DNA of 64,000 bases from contig JAAFIV010000009.1 of assembly GCA_013298775.1 (NCBI GenBank), positions 62,001-126,000 of the forward strand, written 5' to 3'. The notes beneath the pieces were generated by a model. That model did no database searches and was not told where the DNA came from. It was given only the letters and a program-made list of their open reading frames with translations. The position numbers were made by a program, and so were the translations under genes. Numbering within the stretch: position 1 is the stretch's first letter; the number at the start of each line of letters is the position of its first letter. This document shows positions 8,645 to 16,359 of this stretch, piece after piece. This DNA comes from Ignavibacteria bacterium (GTDB lineage Bacteria; Bacteroidota; Ignavibacteria; Kapaibacteriales; UBA4661).

Positions 8645-9598
8645 GTGAATACCGAGCATTCTCCCCAGCAACCCTCCGCATCGGCACAAAATCAAGCCGT
8701 GAAGAAATTGTACACCCAGCGCGACCGCGTTGTCAAGGCTATTTCAGAGGATGGCTTTTTCCGTTTAGCGGCAGTGCGCAACACCAAATGCGCACAAACA
8801 GCACAGGAAAAGCATAACCTCAGCCCGCTTGCCGCCGTGCTTCTGGGACGCGCCATGTCTGCGGCAACGCTTCTTTCAGCATTTCTGAAGCAGGAAGAGC
8901 GCGTTATCCTTGATTTTGCGGGCAATGGTCCGGTTGGAAAAGTTTTTGCCGAAGCAATGGAACTCGGCGAAGTGCGCGGGTACGTGCAAAACCCAGACTG
9001 TGTGCTGGATTTCGCCGCGCCCAACATGAAACTCACCGATGGGCTTGGTATCGGGCTTTTGAAGGTAACGAAAATTTTGTACGACAGCTACGAACCTGTG
9101 TTGGGCGTGGTAGAGCTGCACACAAGCGATATTACTACCGATGTGGCGTATTACCTCACACAATCCGAGCAAATTCCTTCTGCCGTGTTGCTGGACGTAA
9201 GCATTAACGCCGAAGGCAAAGTAGAGCAATCTGGCGGACTTATGGTACAAGCAATGCCGGGCGCGTCGGATGCAGCAATTGCGCAAATGCACGAGTCGCT
9301 CATAAAAGTGCAACACTTGACCGAAATGCTCGGCGCGGGCTATTCGCCGCAGGAAATGCTGAATATCGTTTCCACACAAAAGCTGAAAGAAATTGCCGAC
9401 ACGCCCGTTGATTTCTTCTGCCGATGCTCCATAGACCGCTTCAAATCTGCGCTCACGGCACTTGGCGCAGAGCAGGTAGAAGATATGCGTGCAAGCGAAC
9501 AACGCGAGCTTGTTTGCCGCTACTGCAACAAACATTATTACCTCAGCGACCAAGATTTTACCGATATTCTGGGCGTTTTACAGGCGAAAAATAACTAA
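8645..9598 (+). CDS. hslO: Redox-regulated holdase chaperone Hsp33
   Basis: Binds unfolding proteins under oxidative stress. The zinc-binding redox switch is complete: CRC at residues 259-261 and CRYC at 291-294, the CXC-X29-CXXC arrangement of the family. The N-terminal domain shows LSPLAAVLLGRAMSAATLLS and the glycine-rich region KLTDGLGIGLLKVTK. The start is GTG at 8645; the repeat at 8476-8578 lies just upstream. Length of 317 residues is slightly longer than the usual 290-300, from about 20 extra residues at the N-terminus. The next gene, a uracil-DNA glycosylase, follows after 56 bases, so the two could share a transcript with a stress-repair theme. Confidence 0.95.
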   Translation: MNTEHSPQQPSASAQNQAVKKLYTQRDRVVKAISEDGFFRLAAVRNTKCAQTAQEKHNLSPLAAVLLGRAMSAATLLSAFLKQEERVILDFAGNGPVGKVFAEAMELGEVRGYVQNPDCVLDFAAPNMKLTDGLGIGLLKVTKILYDSYEPVLGVVELHTSDITTDVAYYLTQSEQIPSAVLLDVSINAEGKVEQSGGLMVQAMPGASDAAIAQMHESLIKVQHLTEMLGAGYSPQEMLNIVSTQKLKEIADTPVDFFCRCSIDRFKSALTALGAEQVEDMRASEQRELVCRYCNKHYYLSDQDFTDILGVLQAKNN

Positions 9599-9654
9599 GA
9601 CAAAGGATGAAATCTGAGCGTAATGCTCAAAGACGGCGGAAGTATGAGGTTTGT

Positions 9655-10602
9655 ATGACAAAAATTATCACCACCATTGAACGCTATTTGCAACAGCAGC
9701 AAGCTCTCGCGGGCGATGTTCGCTACACTGTATCTGTGCCGCCACGTGAGGGTTTGAGCGATGTCGTAGCTGCGCAAATGAGTGTGCGAGAAAAGGTGCA
9801 ACAAAGCGCGTCGAAGAATTCGCCCAAAAGCTCAGAACGCTCATCAAATCTGACCTCTGAGCAAATTCAACCAACAAAAAAAACGCAAGCAACCACCGCC
9901 CCCGACACCGACAGCATTCCTGCACTTTTTGCCGAATATATGCCAAAAGCACAAAGCCCAAACACCGCATCACATCTTGCTTCTACAACAAGCTCTGTAA
10001 GCCGCATAGAACGGTCAAAGTGGGAAAACGCCGCAAGCCTTGATGTCTTGAACGCAAGTATTTGTGCGTGTCAGAACTGCAAACTCGGCGCGACGCGGAC
10101 AAACTTTGTGTTTGGTGTGGGCAATCCCAAAGCAGATATTTTGATTATCGGCGAGGCTCCGGGTGCGGACGAGGACGCGCAAGGAGAGCCATTTGTGGGG
10201 CGAGCAGGGCAGTTATTGACCAAGATTTTGGAAGCAATCAACCTGAAGCGGGAAGATGTCTATATTGCGAATATCATCAAGTGCCGTCCGCCCGGAAACC
10301 GCCGCCCAGAGTCGGATGAAGTTGCGGAATGCGAGCCGTATTTGTACAAGCAAATAGACCTCCTGCAGCCAAAATTTATCCTCGCACTGGGGCTGACTGC
10401 CGTTGATACCTTGCTGAAGAAAAAGCACACCATGGGCGCAATTCGCGGAAAAGAACTGGAATTTCGCGGTATTCCGATGCTTGCCACGTACCACCCAGCC
10501 GCACTCTTGCGCAATCCCGAATGGAAACGCGCAACATGGGAAGACATCCAGAATTTACGCCGCTTGTACGATGCTTCGTTGTTGTCTTCTTCACCAGAAT
10601 AG
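9655..10602 (+). CDS. Family 4 uracil-DNA glycosylase with iron-sulfur cluster
   Basis: Removes uracil from DNA as the first step of base excision repair. Residues about 125-310 form the catalytic domain: [12 protein letters not shown] (two cluster cysteines), [20 protein letters not shown] cut at the active-site motif [37 protein letters not shown] (further cysteine) and [10 protein letters not shown] near the end with the catalytic-loop His. The first 120 residues are Ser/Thr/Lys-rich and poorly conserved, as in many family 4 enzymes of other phyla. An in-frame ATG at 9607 lies in a dispersed repeat, so the ATG at 9655 is preferred. The acyltransferase gene starts three bases after its stop. 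Confidence 0.92.
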   Translation: MTKIITTIERYLQQQQALAGDVRYTVSVPPREGLSDVVAAQMSVREKVQQSASKNSPKSSERSSNLTSEQIQPTKKTQATTAPDTDSIPALFAEYMPKAQSPNTASHLASTTSSVSRIERSKWENAASLDVLNASICACQNCKLGATRTNFVFGVGNPKADILIIGEAPGADEDAQGEPFVGRAGQLLTKILEAINLKREDVYIANIIKCRPPGNRRPESDEVAECEPYLYKQIDLLQPKFILALGLTAVDTLLKKKHTMGAIRGKELEFRGIPMLATYHPAALLRNPEWKRATWEDIQNLRRLYDASLLSSSPE

Positions 10603-10605
10603 CCG

Positions 10606-11298
10606 ATGATTACCGCACACCATCGTTTTTGGGCGCACGCGCTCTTTCGTCCCTATCTGCGCTGGCTCTGCAAGCGGCGTTTCAATGCCGTTGAAGTGCT
10701 GGGCGAACTGCCGCAGTTGCCGCCCGACCTGCCGATTCTCCTTTTGCCCAATCACGCAACGTGGTGGGATGGCTTTTTTCCCTATTTGCTGAATGATGCC
10801 GTGCTGCGGCGCAAATACTACATCATGATGCTGGAGCATCGTTTGAAAGAATTTTGGTTCTTTCGCTTTTTAGGCGCGTTTTCTATCAATCAGCAATCGC
10901 CGAAAGGCATTATCACGACGCTGGACTACACCGCATCATTACTTGCTTTGCGACCCACGACAACAACACCTGCACCCTGCGTGGTGATGTTCCCACAAGG
11001 TGAATTACGAGCATGGAACAAACGTCCGCTTGGCTATACGCGAGGAATAGAGCGGCTTTTGGGAAAAATTTCTACGCCGTGTATTGTTCTCCCTCTCGCA
11101 ATGCGCGTCGAGCTTCTTAGCGAAGAAAAACCGTTTGTTGGAATAATGTTTGGCGAGCCGCATATTCACACGTTTTCCACCGATTCTGCTTCGTCTGCAC
11201 ATCTTTCCGCTTCTACTTTGGAGCGCGATATGGAAACTCTTTTGAATGAACTTGCACACCGCATCAGCTCTGGCGAGCGTGGGCTGAGTATTGTGTAA
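10606..11298 (+). CDS. PlsC-like lysophospholipid acyltransferase family protein
   Basis: Predicted to transfer an acyl chain to a lysophospholipid or related lipid at the membrane. The acyltransferase block is clear: LLPNHATWWDGFFPY contains the HX4D catalytic motif (His-Ala-Thr-Trp-Trp-Asp), FPQGELRAWNK is the third block (usual form FPEG), and CIVLPLAMRVELL fits the fourth. Length is 230 residues, normal. The start is fixed by the three-base gap after the glycosylase stop. Substrate is unknown; the HX4D spacing and FPQGE variant are like those of bacterial glycerol acyltransferases of the 1-acyl-sn-glycerol-3-phosphate family. A strong hairpin follows the gene. Confidence 0.87.
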   Translation: MITAHHRFWAHALFRPYLRWLCKRRFNAVEVLGELPQLPPDLPILLLPNHATWWDGFFPYLLNDAVLRRKYYIMMLEHRLKEFWFFRFLGAFSINQQSPKGIITTLDYTASLLALRPTTTTPAPCVVMFPQGELRAWNKRPLGYTRGIERLLGKISTPCIVLPLAMRVELLSEEKPFVGIMFGEPHIHTFSTDSASSAHLSASTLERDMETLLNELAHRISSGERGLSIV

Positions 11299-11320
11299 AA
11301 TATCACTTTCCCTCAAAACA

Positions 11321-11371
11321 AAAGCGTCTGCACTGCCGATGAATACTCGTTTCGGCACTGCAGACGCTTTT
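11321..11371. terminator. Bidirectional terminator hairpin
   Basis: AAAGCGTCTGCACTGCCGA pairs with TCGGCACTGCAGACGCTTT across an 11-base loop with one mismatch. A-rich and T-rich flanks serve both strands. It stands between the convergent acyltransferase (plus) and TonB-C-like gene (minus). Confidence 0.85.
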
Positions 11372-11432
11372 AGTTTGATGAGTTTGTGTATAAACTTTAT
11401 GTATAAACTTTATGCACAAACCCATTCTCGAC

Positions 11433-11807
11433 TTAATACAACTGGAATGAAAACGGCATACGAAGTGTCTGCCCTGCATATTCTGCATTGAATTTGAATT
11501 GATAAATCTTCGTAGAAACGTCGCGGAGAAGCGGTGTGAGTTCCTCTGTTGATGCGGAGTTTGGGACTTCAAAATTTACTGCGCTCACGTTGCCAGCTTC
11601 ATCCACGTTTACCAGCATCGTAAATTTCCCTTGGATATTTTTTTGAACAGCATATTTCGGATATGCGAGTGCAGCGCGTAACTCCTGAATTGTGCCTTGT
11701 TGCGGGGCAGTATTCGGGGTTGCGGTTTTGTCATTGGCGAAAACAAATGCAGGCATAATTGCAAACATTCCTGCAAGAGCGAAAGAGCGAAGTGTTGAAA
11801 TTTTCAT
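11433..11807 (-). CDS. Small secreted protein with TonB C-terminal-like fold
   Basis: A 124-residue protein with a cleavable signal peptide (MKISTLRSFALAGMFAIMPA, cleavage near FVFA-ND). The mature part resembles the TonB C-terminal domain: ALAYPKYAVQKNIQGKFTML followed by VNVDEAGNVSAVNFEVPNS and a final beta-strand LRMPFSFQLY. There is no membrane anchor or proline-rich spanner, so it cannot act as a normal TonB; free domains of this kind are common in the FCB group. Its role is unknown. It is transcribed alone, with a terminator downstream and a long AT-rich leader upstream. Confidence 0.75.
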   Translation of the reverse strand: MKISTLRSFALAGMFAIMPAFVFANDKTATPNTAPQQGTIQELRAALAYPKYAVQKNIQGKFTMLVNVDEAGNVSAVNFEVPNSASTEELTPLLRDVSTKIYQFKFNAEYAGQTLRMPFSFQLY

Positions 11808-12259
11808 GGCGACACCTTTTGTAAGATAAAGTGGGGTAATAATTTAGAAAGATTTTATGAGCGCGTTCATCATACATATTTGAACGGAGGGTTACGGAGA
11901 AAGTTTCAATTTTTTTTTCGAGTGGATGTATTTTTTTTCGCCGAGCGTTATTCAAACAAAAAGTGCATTTTATGGATAAGCAAGGTGCAGAGCGGGTTTC
12001 AGGGTAAGTAATCGCATTATCCTTTCTTCATTATTTTTCAACGATATTTCTGAAAAAAGATTGTTGATAGCTCAACCGTTTTTGCGTATATTGTGACGCG
12101 AGAAATTGTGCAGCATCACTCTGTAATCGTGATAGAATCATGCGTGCGCAATCCATCACCACTTTTTTACGCGTGAATTTTTCGACTGATTTTTGTACTT
12201 ATTTTTTCGGCTGATTTTTTCACTCGCCCTTTCCCACCGCATTTCCGTGTGTTTCTGCT
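11808..12259. other. Divergent intergenic region, 452 bp
   Basis: AT-rich sequence between the TonB-C-like gene (minus) and the marR-like gene (plus). I see no gene or palindromic element. One promoter-like pair for the plus strand is listed separately; homopolymer runs of T occur at 11909 and 11931. Confidence 0.6.
12064..12092 (+). promoter_or_regulatory. Possible sigma-70-type promoter for the marR-PAP2 operon
   Basis: TTGATA (12064-12069) and TATATT (12087-12092) are separated by 17 bp. The pair lies about 170 bases upstream of the marR-like start. The spacing is ideal but promoters in this phylum often deviate from this form, so the call is weak. Confidence 0.3.
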
Positions 12260-12724
12260 ATGGTAGATCTTCCTATCCGATTCAACGACGAGCCGCACGA
12301 GGCACTCATGAGCGTCTGGTGGACATCGCTGATGCTCAAGAAAATTTCTACAAAAATTTTCCAACCCGAACTCGCTTCTGAAGCGCAGTTCAACGTGCTT
12401 GTTCTCCTCAAAGAAAGTAACAAACCAATGACGCAAAACGACCTCAGTCGCAAGCTCTTGGTTGATAAATCCAACATCACTGGCTTGCTCGACCGCTTGG
12501 AAAAGCAAGGCTTACTCGTGCGTACAAACGTCGAGGGCGACCGCCGCAGCTATCACGTAGAGCTTACTCGCGAAGGACGGCGCGTCGTTATCAAGCTCGA
12601 CAAACGCTACGTTTCTGCTGTGCAATCGGTTATGGGCGAACTCAGCAATGAAGAGCATCACCAGCTTATTTCGCTGACCAAAAAAGTGCGTTCCGGCATT
12701 ATGAAACAACTGGAAGAAGCCTGA
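12260..12724 (+). CDS. MarR family transcriptional regulator
   Basis: A 154-residue DNA-binding repressor of the winged-helix MarR type. Seen: the recognition region PMTQNDLSRKLLVDKSNITG, then LLDRLEKQGLLVRT and the wing NVEGDRRSYHVELTREGRRV, which are the standard MarR features. N-terminal helix residues 1-45 should form the dimer interface. The stop overlaps the start of the PAP2 phosphatase gene by one base, so both are co-transcribed, and autoregulation of this pair is likely. The ligand is unknown. Confidence 0.92.
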   Translation: MVDLPIRFNDEPHEALMSVWWTSLMLKKISTKIFQPELASEAQFNVLVLLKESNKPMTQNDLSRKLLVDKSNITGLLDRLEKQGLLVRTNVEGDRRSYHVELTREGRRVVIKLDKRYVSAVQSVMGELSNEEHHQLISLTKKVRSGIMKQLEEA

Positions 12725-13713
12725 TGCAGAGCCATGTTGCGATGAAGAGCCGCTCTTTACCCGTAGCGCAGATACTCTTGTCTGTGCACATATCTATCTT
12801 CCTTCTCCTGCTTTTTCTCTTCGCTTGTTCTCCGCAATCTTTCGCTCACACCCTTGATGGAATACCAACTTCAGCCGTCGCGCCCGATTCTTCCTCGCGC
12901 ACGGCAGGAGAAACATTTGTCAATGATTTTAAGGATGCCTTCCACGATGGACTCGGCTACGTGAGCCGTCCCGTGCGGTTTTCAGGCTTAGATTGGTTCT
13001 TGAGTGCAAGCGTCGTTGCGGGCAGTATTGCTTTTCTGCCCAATGATGAATCTCTCCGTCGGCAAATGCAGACACTTCCCGCGTCGCCCGCAAATACGGC
13101 TCTTGCGCCCGTTGCAGAGATAGGGCGTATCTACGGTGAAACGCTCGTTGCGGGTGGAATTGCGGCAGCAGTGTATGGTGGCGGATTGCTTGCAAATGAA
13201 GACCATATGCGGGTTACAGGACGTTTGGCATTAGAAGCGGTGGTCTATGGTGGGGCGTTAAATCTGGTGCTGAAGTCTGCATTTGGGCGCAGTCGTCCGT
13301 TTCTCGAAGAAGGTTCTATGCGCTTTCAGGGGCTGCAATTCACCAACGAGCGTACTAGCTTTCCCTCAGGACACGCAACGCTGGCATTTGCTCTCTCGAC
13401 CGTTCTTTCCGAGCGCATTTACGAGCGCACCAAAACACCGTGGGCGAGCATTGGCTTGTATTCGCTTGCCGCCATTACCTCACTTTCGCGCATGTATCAC
13501 GATGTTCACTGGGCTTCGGATGTTTTCTTGGGTTCGGCAATTGGTATTGGTGCAGGATTATTGGTCGTGCAGCTTGAGCGAGAACGCCATGAACGCGCTG
13601 AACAGAGCGTACAATCTCATTCCGAAAGTCATTCTTCCCTTACGCCTCCACTCCCTGCTTTGCGCATCTTTCCTACGTTAAATGGTATTGCATTGGTGTA
13701 TTCTTTACCGTAA
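12724..13713 (+). CDS. PAP2-superfamily membrane phosphatase
   Basis: Predicted to remove phosphate from a membrane lipid, such as phosphatidate or an isoprenyl diphosphate, on the outer side of the inner membrane. The three phosphatase signatures are present: KSAFGRSRPF (C1), SFPSGHATLAFALS (C2, with the conserved His) and SRMYHDVHWASDVFLGSAIG (C3, with the catalytic His and Asp). The start overlaps the marR stop; ATG 12742 is an alternative. Residues 12-45 form a signal peptide, and part of it is encoded by a dispersed repeat (12763-12788). Additional hydrophobic segments lie around residues 95-115, 140-160 and 205-285. Confidence 0.88.
   Translation: MQSHVAMKSRSLPVAQILLSVHISIFLLLLFLFACSPQSFAHTLDGIPTSAVAPDSSSRTAGETFVNDFKDAFHDGLGYVSRPVRFSGLDWFLSASVVAGSIAFLPNDESLRRQMQTLPASPANTALAPVAEIGRIYGETLVAGGIAAAVYGGGLLANEDHMRVTGRLALEAVVYGGALNLVLKSAFGRSRPFLEEGSMRFQGLQFTNERTSFPSGHATLAFALSTVLSERIYERTKTPWASIGLYSLAAITSLSRMYHDVHWASDVFLGSAIGIGAGLLVVQLERERHERAEQSVQSHSESHSSLTPPLPALRIFPTLNGIALVYSLP
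12763..12788. repeat. Half-site of the GCAGACACTCTTGTCTGC repeat inside a signal peptide
   Basis: GTAGCGCAGATACTCTTGTC followed by TGTGCA matches the intergenic repeat hairpin arms at 34083-34108 and 22210-22232. It is read in frame as VAQILLSVH, within the leader of the PAP2 phosphatase. Confidence 0.6.
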
Positions 13714-13735
13714 TTTTTCCCCTTTCCTTCTTTTT

Positions 13736-15121
13736 TTAACTCGCAGACACAAGGTTTCGTGCGACATCCGTGCGATATGCCTGCCATGCAGGAAGCAGCG
13801 CGACCACGAGCGATAAGGCGAACACACCTGTACCAATCCACACATCGAAGGCGTAGAACCACGTGCCATCCAAGCGAGTTCCGATGCTGTGTGCAAGGGT
13901 GTTCTTTCCAATAAAAAATGCACACCGCGCAACGATAATTCCCAGACAATATCCTGCAATACTGATAAAACCTGCCTCTGCAAGAATAAGCGTAAGAATA
14001 GTACGACGATGCGCCCCCAGAGACCGCAGAATTGCTATCTCGCGGCGACGTTCATTGAGGGAATTGTACAACGCCGCCAGAAACGCCATCGCCGCAACAA
14101 TAATCACCATGTACGACACGCCCAGCAATACGCCATTCACATTGCCAACAATAGCGAACAAGCCAGAAATCTCGCGAATGGGCAAGGCTGCTTGCGCCGA
14201 AGTACCATCATTGACGCTGCGAACAAAACTATCATAAAAAACGGGACTTTTTAATTTCACCACAAGTGCAGTAATGGTGCTGAATTCAGGCGGTATTTCG
14301 TGGGTGTGTTCTTCGTGGTCATGCCCTTCGTGGGTGTGTTCTTCGTGGTCATGCCCTTCGTGATGATGCCCTTCGTGGTCATGCTCATCCTTATCGGATT
14401 TCTTTCCCTGTGGCTGCGAGGTTTGTTGTTGTGCCTCTTGCTGTTGCAGTGCGTGTTCTGCGGCTTCTTGTTGCTCCATATACTCGTGATAGTGCGTGTC
14501 CCAGACGGTGTACATTGTCATATACACGCCCTTGTCAAGCGCAGTACCACTGGGCGCGAGAACACCGACAACGGGCATTTTGCCGTGTTCATGCGCACCT
14601 GCTTCGCCAACATCAATTCCATGCTGAACAGAAATTGAATCACCTTGTTTCAAGCCCAGTATTTGTGCGGCTTCTGCGCCTAGAACTGCTTCGTAGTTTT
14701 TATGGAATACGGTGCCTGATTGCATAGCAAGGCGTGTATTCTTGCGGTATTCAAAGGTGGTGAAAAATTCTTCCGTTGTCCCAACGACCTTGAATCCACC
14801 AACATTATCGCCAAACACCATCGGAATAGCGGTCTTTACTCGCTTGTCGCGCTGGAGTTTTTCCGCGTCGGCGCGAGGGATATTGCCGACGGGCGTTCCG
14901 ATGTGGTACATTGTATTGAGTACCAATTGAAGCGGACTACCTTTCGCGCCCACAATGACCTCAAAACCAGTGTCTTTCTGCGAAAATGCGCGTTCCGATT
15001 CTGTCCGCAAGGTCAGTATTGAAGCCGTCAGCGCGACACCGAGCGCGACGGAACAGACCGTGAGCAATGTGGCAGTGAGGCGTTGGCGAAGAAAACGGAA
15101 AAGCAGTGTGAGCGTGTTCAT
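13736..15121 (-). CDS. FtsX/MacB-type ABC transporter permease with histidine-rich loop
   Basis: A permease subunit with one N-terminal helix (residues 15-40), a large periplasmic domain and three C-terminal helices (about 330-355, 380-405 and 430-455), the FtsX layout. NERRREIAILRSLGAHRRTI is the conserved cytoplasmic loop that contacts the ATPase. In the periplasmic part, residues about 240-270 are a His/Asp/Glu run (repeated EGHDHEEHTH units), the type of loop that binds zinc in metal-uptake proteins. ATG 15121 (MNTLTLLFRFLRQ) is preferred over an upstream start. No ATPase gene is nearby, so its partner must be elsewhere. It lies last in a minus-strand set after RelA/SpoT and the nucleotidyltransferase. 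A metal-related role is inference from the loop. Confidence 0.85.
   Translation of the reverse strand: MNTLTLLFRFLRQRLTATLLTVCSVALGVALTASILTLRTESERAFSQKDTGFEVIVGAKGSPLQLVLNTMYHIGTPVGNIPRADAEKLQRDKRVKTAIPMVFGDNVGGFKVVGTTEEFFTTFEYRKNTRLAMQSGTVFHKNYEAVLGAEAAQILGLKQGDSISVQHGIDVGEAGAHEHGKMPVVGVLAPSGTALDKGVYMTMYTVWDTHYHEYMEQQEAAEHALQQQEAQQQTSQPQGKKSDKDEHDHEGHHHEGHDHEEHTHEGHDHEEHTHEIPPEFSTITALVVKLKSPVFYDSFVRSVNDGTSAQAALPIREISGLFAIVGNVNGVLLGVSYMVIIVAAMAFLAALYNSLNERRREIAILRSLGAHRRTILTLILAEAGFISIAGYCLGIIVARCAFFIGKNTLAHSIGTRLDGTWFYAFDVWIGTGVFALSLVVALLPAWQAYRTDVARNLVSAS
14301..14360. repeat. Perfect 30-bp tandem duplication encoding the His-rich loop
   Basis: Two identical 30-bp units (14301-14330, 14331-14360; unit starts GTGGGTGTGTTCTTCGTGGT) followed by shortened units to about 14390. 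On the minus strand they encode EGHDHEEHTH repeats. Whole-codon unit length keeps the frame, so loop length can change by slippage. Confidence 0.9.
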
Positions 15122-15188
15122 TGTGAAAGGTTTGGATGTGAATTTCAAGGAAGATGTTTTGGATATAAAGAAAAAGTTCAAGCAGGAT

Positions 15189-16295
15189 TTATGCGGTGTT
15201 CAAGCGTGTTTCTGCGCGTATCTGCGAGCGAACGCGTAGCACCAAATCGTTGCAAAAATCCATATCCACCTCGTGGGGCAGTGCAGATGCGGCTCGCAGA
15301 CTGTTCAAACGTTCAATGTCCGCTTCTGCTTGCGTAATAATTGTTTCTAAATCTACCTCGCCGCGCCTGATTTTTAGCAGCTCTTCCGCATTCGGACGAC
15401 GTACCGTCAGCGTTCCTTGCTCGGCAATTTCCAATGCCATATCCAGCAATCTCCGGCAATGCAGCAGATTCTTCCCGTCAATGCGCTGCTCATGCCCTTG
15501 AATATCCACGTAGCGTTGCGTATTGCGCTCGCGCAGCCACTGTTCGTACTCGCGGTAGTGGCGGCAATGCTGGGAATACGAGGATTTATTGAAATTGATA
15601 ATCGTTATAGGTTCTGCACCTTTCGGCACGGAGCTAAGGCGGACATCATTACTATCGTCATCAATAATGCCACGATAGAGACTTGGTGCGGGTTCTGAGG
15701 GATTTAGATGTGAATTGGGGGAATGTTCCGCATCATTGTAATACAGTGCGTAGCAATGTTCAAAATGCTGCAATGCCACAAGACCGCACCGTTCCTGCTC
15801 CAGACCACGTTCTTGCAAAAATTCTCGAAGCGGAAACGTTTTACCTTGTTCATAAGCAAAGCAGAAATCAAGCGGGGTCTTGCGTTGAATACGTGCATCT
15901 TCCCAATTCATTTTTTTGTTCAGTCCTTTTGCTTTTTGAATTTGCGCCAGCGCGTAGCCGCCAAACGAGGAAAAACACTGCGTGGTAAGAAAACGCTGCT
16001 TCTCTGCCACAATGCTCTCAAAGGCAGGATGGGAGAGCAAGATGCAATCCTCTGGCGCGAAGAGAAGCTCTAAAACAGTAGGATTGGCGGTCTGAAGAAG
16101 CTGCACAAAACGGCGAATTTCATAATAGACCTCATCTTTACTTTCAGCGTGCTGCTCTTTGTAGCGAAAGGACAGCACATCATCGTCGGACTGCACGTAC
16201 ACGCCCTTGTAATCGTGGTCGGAACTGGCAATCGCAGTGCCGTAGGAATGCGACCCGACTAATGCTTTGAAAATGAGATGTCCGTATTGCGCCAT
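15189..16295 (-). CDS. Predicted nucleotidyltransferase of the DNA polymerase beta superfamily
   Basis: A 368-residue protein with the nucleotidyltransferase signature ALVGSHSYGTAIASSDHDYK near residue 12: the GS motif followed by Ser-Asp-x-Asp for metal binding. The further conserved EVYYEIRRFVQLL and NPTVLELLFAP segments match a widespread family of uncharacterised enzymes (YcgL-like, COG3541). The biological substrate is unknown. The start is well supported: on the coding strand GGAGG lies seven bases before the ATG. The gene is 46 bases downstream of the relA/spoT stop and probably in the same transcript; the gap contains tandem copies of the end of relA. Confidence 0.85.
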   Translation of the reverse strand: MAQYGHLIFKALVGSHSYGTAIASSDHDYKGVYVQSDDDVLSFRYKEQHAESKDEVYYEIRRFVQLLQTANPTVLELLFAPEDCILLSHPAFESIVAEKQRFLTTQCFSSFGGYALAQIQKAKGLNKKMNWEDARIQRKTPLDFCFAYEQGKTFPLREFLQERGLEQERCGLVALQHFEHCYALYYNDAEHSPNSHLNPSEPAPSLYRGIIDDDSNDVRLSSVPKGAEPITIINFNKSSYSQHCRHYREYEQWLRERNTQRYVDIQGHEQRIDGKNLLHCRRLLDMALEIAEQGTLTVRRPNAEELLKIRRGEVDLETIITQAEADIERLNSLRAASALPHEVDMDFCNDLVLRVRSQIRAETRLNTA

Positions 16296-16317
16296 TGCTT
16301 TTCCTCCAGCAAATTAT

Positions 16318-16359
16318 TCCTGAAAACTTGCTCCTGAAAACTTACTCCTGAAAACGCTC
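16318..16359. repeat. Three tandem 14-bp units at the end of relA/spoT
   Basis: TCCTGAAAACTTGC, TCCTGAAAACTTAC and TCCTGAAAACGCTC lie head to tail. The third unit encodes the last residues (ERFQE) of RelA/SpoT, the second contains the stop, and the first lies in the gap before the nucleotidyltransferase. Each carries a CAGGAG on the coding strand. Confidence 0.8.

Noticed and set aside
14300-14638. Plus-strand open frame with a hydrophobic GVFFVVMPF repeat
   Set aside because: It is the antisense of the His-rich tandem repeat in the permease gene, which has clear family motifs on the minus strand.
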